NCBI GenBank assembly: GCA_028706835.1
Contig: JAQTVL010000361.1
Span: 1 to 5,047 of the forward strand
Length of the DNA stretch: 5,047 nt
DNA from: Phycisphaerae bacterium
Lineage (GTDB): Bacteria; Planctomycetota; Phycisphaerae; JAJVII01
Reading direction: 5' to 3'
The notes under the pieces were generated by a model. The model made no database searches and was not told where the DNA came from. It worked only from the letters and a program-made list of their open reading frames with translations. Positions 3,561-5,047 of this stretch are shown here, in pieces. A program made the translations under genes and the position numbers. Every line of letters begins with the position of its first letter. Positions within the stretch are counted from its first letter, which is position 1.

Positions 3561-4757
3561 ATGACCGCCACTCGAGCCCCGATCGCCATCGCGACCACGC
3601 TTCTGTTCTGCGCCACCGTCGCAGGCCTCGCCTGCGCCGACGACGTCAAGATCAAGGTCATCACGCCGGACAACCCGCCGGTGACAAGCCAGCCGGGCGG
3701 CCAGTTGATCGGCCCGCCTGCCGGCGTCAATCCGCCGCCTCCCCCGGCCACCCCCATCGGCACTACGGTCGGGAGCGGCGATGGCCAGGTGGACTTCGTC
3801 CTGAGCACCCTGAAGTTGACCGCCGAACAGACGGCCAAGCTCAAAGCCGTTCTCGACCCGATCCGCCAGGCGAACGAGGAGGCCGCCAAGCCCTACATGG
3901 CGCTCGCCGCCGAGTACGGCAAGCGGCGCGACGAGGCCTTCAAGCGGAACCCGTCCGAGGCCGCCACCGATCCGGAGCTCAAAGCCCTGCTCGATAAGGT
4001 CCGCCAGGCCGGCACGGATCGGTTTGAACGCATCGCACGCCAGCGGGACAAGTTGCTGGCTGACATCTCGGCTGTGCTCACCGACGAGCAAGCCAAGGCC
4101 TTCAAGGAGAGGCTGGAGGAGCAGGACCCGAAATCGCCGGCCTACACCCGGCGCATCGCCCGGATGACGCTGTCGATGTACGCCCAGATGGTCAAGCTGA
4201 CCCCGGAACAGGAGGCCAAGGCCGTCGAGGTCATCCAGGCCCGCAACGCGGAGTCAGCCAAGCGGCAGGAGGCCATCTCCACGCGGTATCGGGAACTGGC
4301 CGATCGCCTCGCCAAAGACCCGAAGGACGCCGACGCCCGCAAGCAGATGGCCGAACTCCAGGACAAGATGCAGGAGACCTGGCAGCGGGAGTCCGTCCAG
4401 ACCCGCAAGGCGGTCGAGGAGGTCTTCACCCCCGAGCAGCGGGAGAAGGTGGCCGAGGTCAACCGCAAGACCGCCGAGAACTACGCGGACGTGACTGTGA
4501 ACACGGCGATGCGATCGTTCGACCGGGCCAGGCTGACCGAGGACCAGAAGAAGAAGGCCGCCGAGTTGGCCGACGCCGCGCGACAGGCCTTGTGCAAGAT
4601 GGATCCCTATGAATGGAAGGTTCGCAACGACCTGAGCAAGCAACTGCGAACGGACATCAAGGCCCTGCTGACGGACGAACAGCGGAAGCTGCTCCCGGAT
4701 GAATCCGGCTGGGGCGCCGCCGTGAACCCGCCCCCGCCACCTCCAAAAGCCGATTGA
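3561..4757 (+). CDS. Secreted helical protein with six LTxxQ (Spy/CpxP-like) motifs
   Basis: The product is 398 aa. A signal peptide is clear (hydrophobic 7-23, probable cleavage after ACA at 24-26, then DDVK). 'GLAC' is not a proper lipobox, so a lipoprotein is less likely. A Pro/Gly-rich linker (about 35-68, with NPPPPP) leads to a charged, Ala/Glu/Lys/Gln-rich helical region. LTxxQ-type motifs start at residues 86 (LTAEQ), 173 (LTDEQ), 213 (LTPEQ), 289 (FTPEQ), 325 (LTEDQ) and 370 (LTDEQ), read as three pairs. The C-terminus returns to NPPPPPP (about 388-395). Spy and CpxP, periplasmic chaperone or stress-sensing proteins, are about 160 aa with two such motifs, so this is an expanded relative. 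GGAGA (3547-3551) lies nine bases before the ATG. Helical envelope chaperone or scaffold is inference; the exact function is unknown. Confidence 0.88.
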   Translation: MTATRAPIAIATTLLFCATVAGLACADDVKIKVITPDNPPVTSQPGGQLIGPPAGVNPPPPPATPIGTTVGSGDGQVDFVLSTLKLTAEQTAKLKAVLDPIRQANEEAAKPYMALAAEYGKRRDEAFKRNPSEAATDPELKALLDKVRQAGTDRFERIARQRDKLLADISAVLTDEQAKAFKERLEEQDPKSPAYTRRIARMTLSMYAQMVKLTPEQEAKAVEVIQARNAESAKRQEAISTRYRELADRLAKDPKDADARKQMAELQDKMQETWQRESVQTRKAVEEVFTPEQREKVAEVNRKTAENYADVTVNTAMRSFDRARLTEDQKKKAAELADAARQALCKMDPYEWKVRNDLSKQLRTDIKALLTDEQRKLLPDESGWGAAVNPPPPPPKAD

Positions 4758-4831
4758 GCAAGACCGTCGCACCCGTACCGGGACACGTGCGCTTCTCGTA
4801 TTGGCTCGAAGATTAGGACTACCGGAAAGAA

Positions 4832-5047
4832 CTAACCACGGACTACACGGATTTCACGGATTAGATGAATATAAGAATCTGTTACATAAATACTTATAAT
4901 CAGTGTAATCCGTGAAATCCGTGTCGCAGCCTGTAATGCTGTCTGTCCCGCCGGTGTAGGTCCGGCCACGGCAATTGGCTGTTTCGCCGTGTAGTGATAC
5001 TCGACATTCCAGCGAGGTAACTCATGGGATGAAAGCTCGAAAGTAAA
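4832..5047 (-). CDS. Possible C-terminal end of an unrecognised gene, partial at right edge
   Basis: Read from 5047 leftward, one frame stays open for 71 codons and ends in TAG at 4834-4832. The first roughly 42 residues have a protein-like composition ('LPRWNVEYHYTAKQPIAVAG', then 'PTPAGQTALQA'). The last 29 are a translation of the 9-bp repeat element ('TRISRITLI', later 'IREIRVVRG'), so a real gene would have been extended through the repeat. No start codon or domain is visible in the window. The DNA is less GC-rich than the neighbouring genes. Chance openness is a real alternative, and I do not recognise the protein. Confidence 0.27.
   Translation of the reverse strand, partial: FTFELSSHELPRWNVEYHYTAKQPIAVAGPTPAGQTALQAATRISRITLIISIYVTDSYIHLIREIRVVRG
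4837..4924. repeat. Dispersed-type inverted repeat built from 9-bp units
   Basis: Three 9-bp units stand in tandem: CACGGACTA (4837-4845), CACGGATTT (4846-4854) and CACGGATTA (4855-4863). The reverse complement returns at 4906-4924, giving a perfect 19-bp inverted repeat (4845-4863 against 4906-4924) around a 42-nt AT-rich loop. CACGGATTTCACGGATT-like sequences are a familiar intergenic repeat in several bacterial phyla. It lies 80 nt after the LTxxQ gene and may end or stabilise its transcript. Confidence 0.85.

Noticed and set aside
4254..4772. 172-codon minus-strand open frame opposite the LTxxQ gene
   Set aside because: It is the complement of a repetitive helical coding region; Leu/Gly-rich text mirrors Gln/Glu/Lys codons on the real strand.
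4758..4830. Rho-independent terminator directly after the LTxxQ gene
   Set aside because: Only a 4-bp CCCG-TAC-CGGG stem without a following T-run is visible.
5023..5044. Start of a plus-strand gene near the right end (ATG after AGGT)
   Set aside because: ATG at 5023 is followed at once by GGA TGA, and the next ATG reaches a TAA after five codons.

Overview
The window looks like chromosomal DNA of a GC-rich Gram-negative bacterium, most likely a planctomycete. That is inference, resting on the style of the efflux adaptor (a 'DVGAQIAGQI ... DYGSVV' lipoyl region), a multi-LTxxQ secreted protein, an HD-GYP/PilZ protein, and intergenic DNA packed with palindromes and short-period repeats. No rRNA, tRNA, CRISPR array or recognisable transposase gene was found.

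Layout. Positions 1-473 (minus) hold the N-terminal part of a periplasmic adaptor (HlyD/MacA-type membrane fusion protein) that runs off the left edge. Upstream of it on the same strand is a MarR-family regulator (667-1188). The 193-nt gap between them carries a nearly perfect 39-bp-arm inverted repeat (518-609) of REPIN type. The marR start is preceded by a palindromic MarR-type operator (1204-1221) overlapping a plausible promoter, the usual arrangement for an autoregulated, ligand-induced efflux operon. Divergently, after a G-rich leader, lies a 490-aa HD-GYP + PilZ protein (1405-2877), which by family should degrade c-di-GMP and also bind it. Positions 2878-3560 hold no credible gene but are full of repeats: heptameric arrays, hairpins, a 232-bp segment bounded by 33-bp inverted repeats, and 10-mer tandem repeats. 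A secreted helical protein with six LTxxQ motifs (3561-4757) follows. The right end has a perfect 19-bp inverted repeat built from 9-bp units (4837-4924) and a weak candidate for the C-terminal end of a minus-strand gene running off the window.

Functional reading. There are three independent units: a MarR-controlled efflux operon leaving leftward, a c-di-GMP turnover/sensing protein, and an envelope protein of the Spy/CpxP (LTxxQ) type. Nothing here proves they act together, but the marR promoter and a candidate forward promoter for the HD-GYP gene abut, so MarR could touch both. I see no clearly new defence or mobile system. The most distinctive content is the modular palindrome family seen on both sides of the HD-GYP gene, the abrupt codon and strand-composition change inside the HD-GYP gene, and the six-motif LTxxQ protein with matching proline-rich ends.
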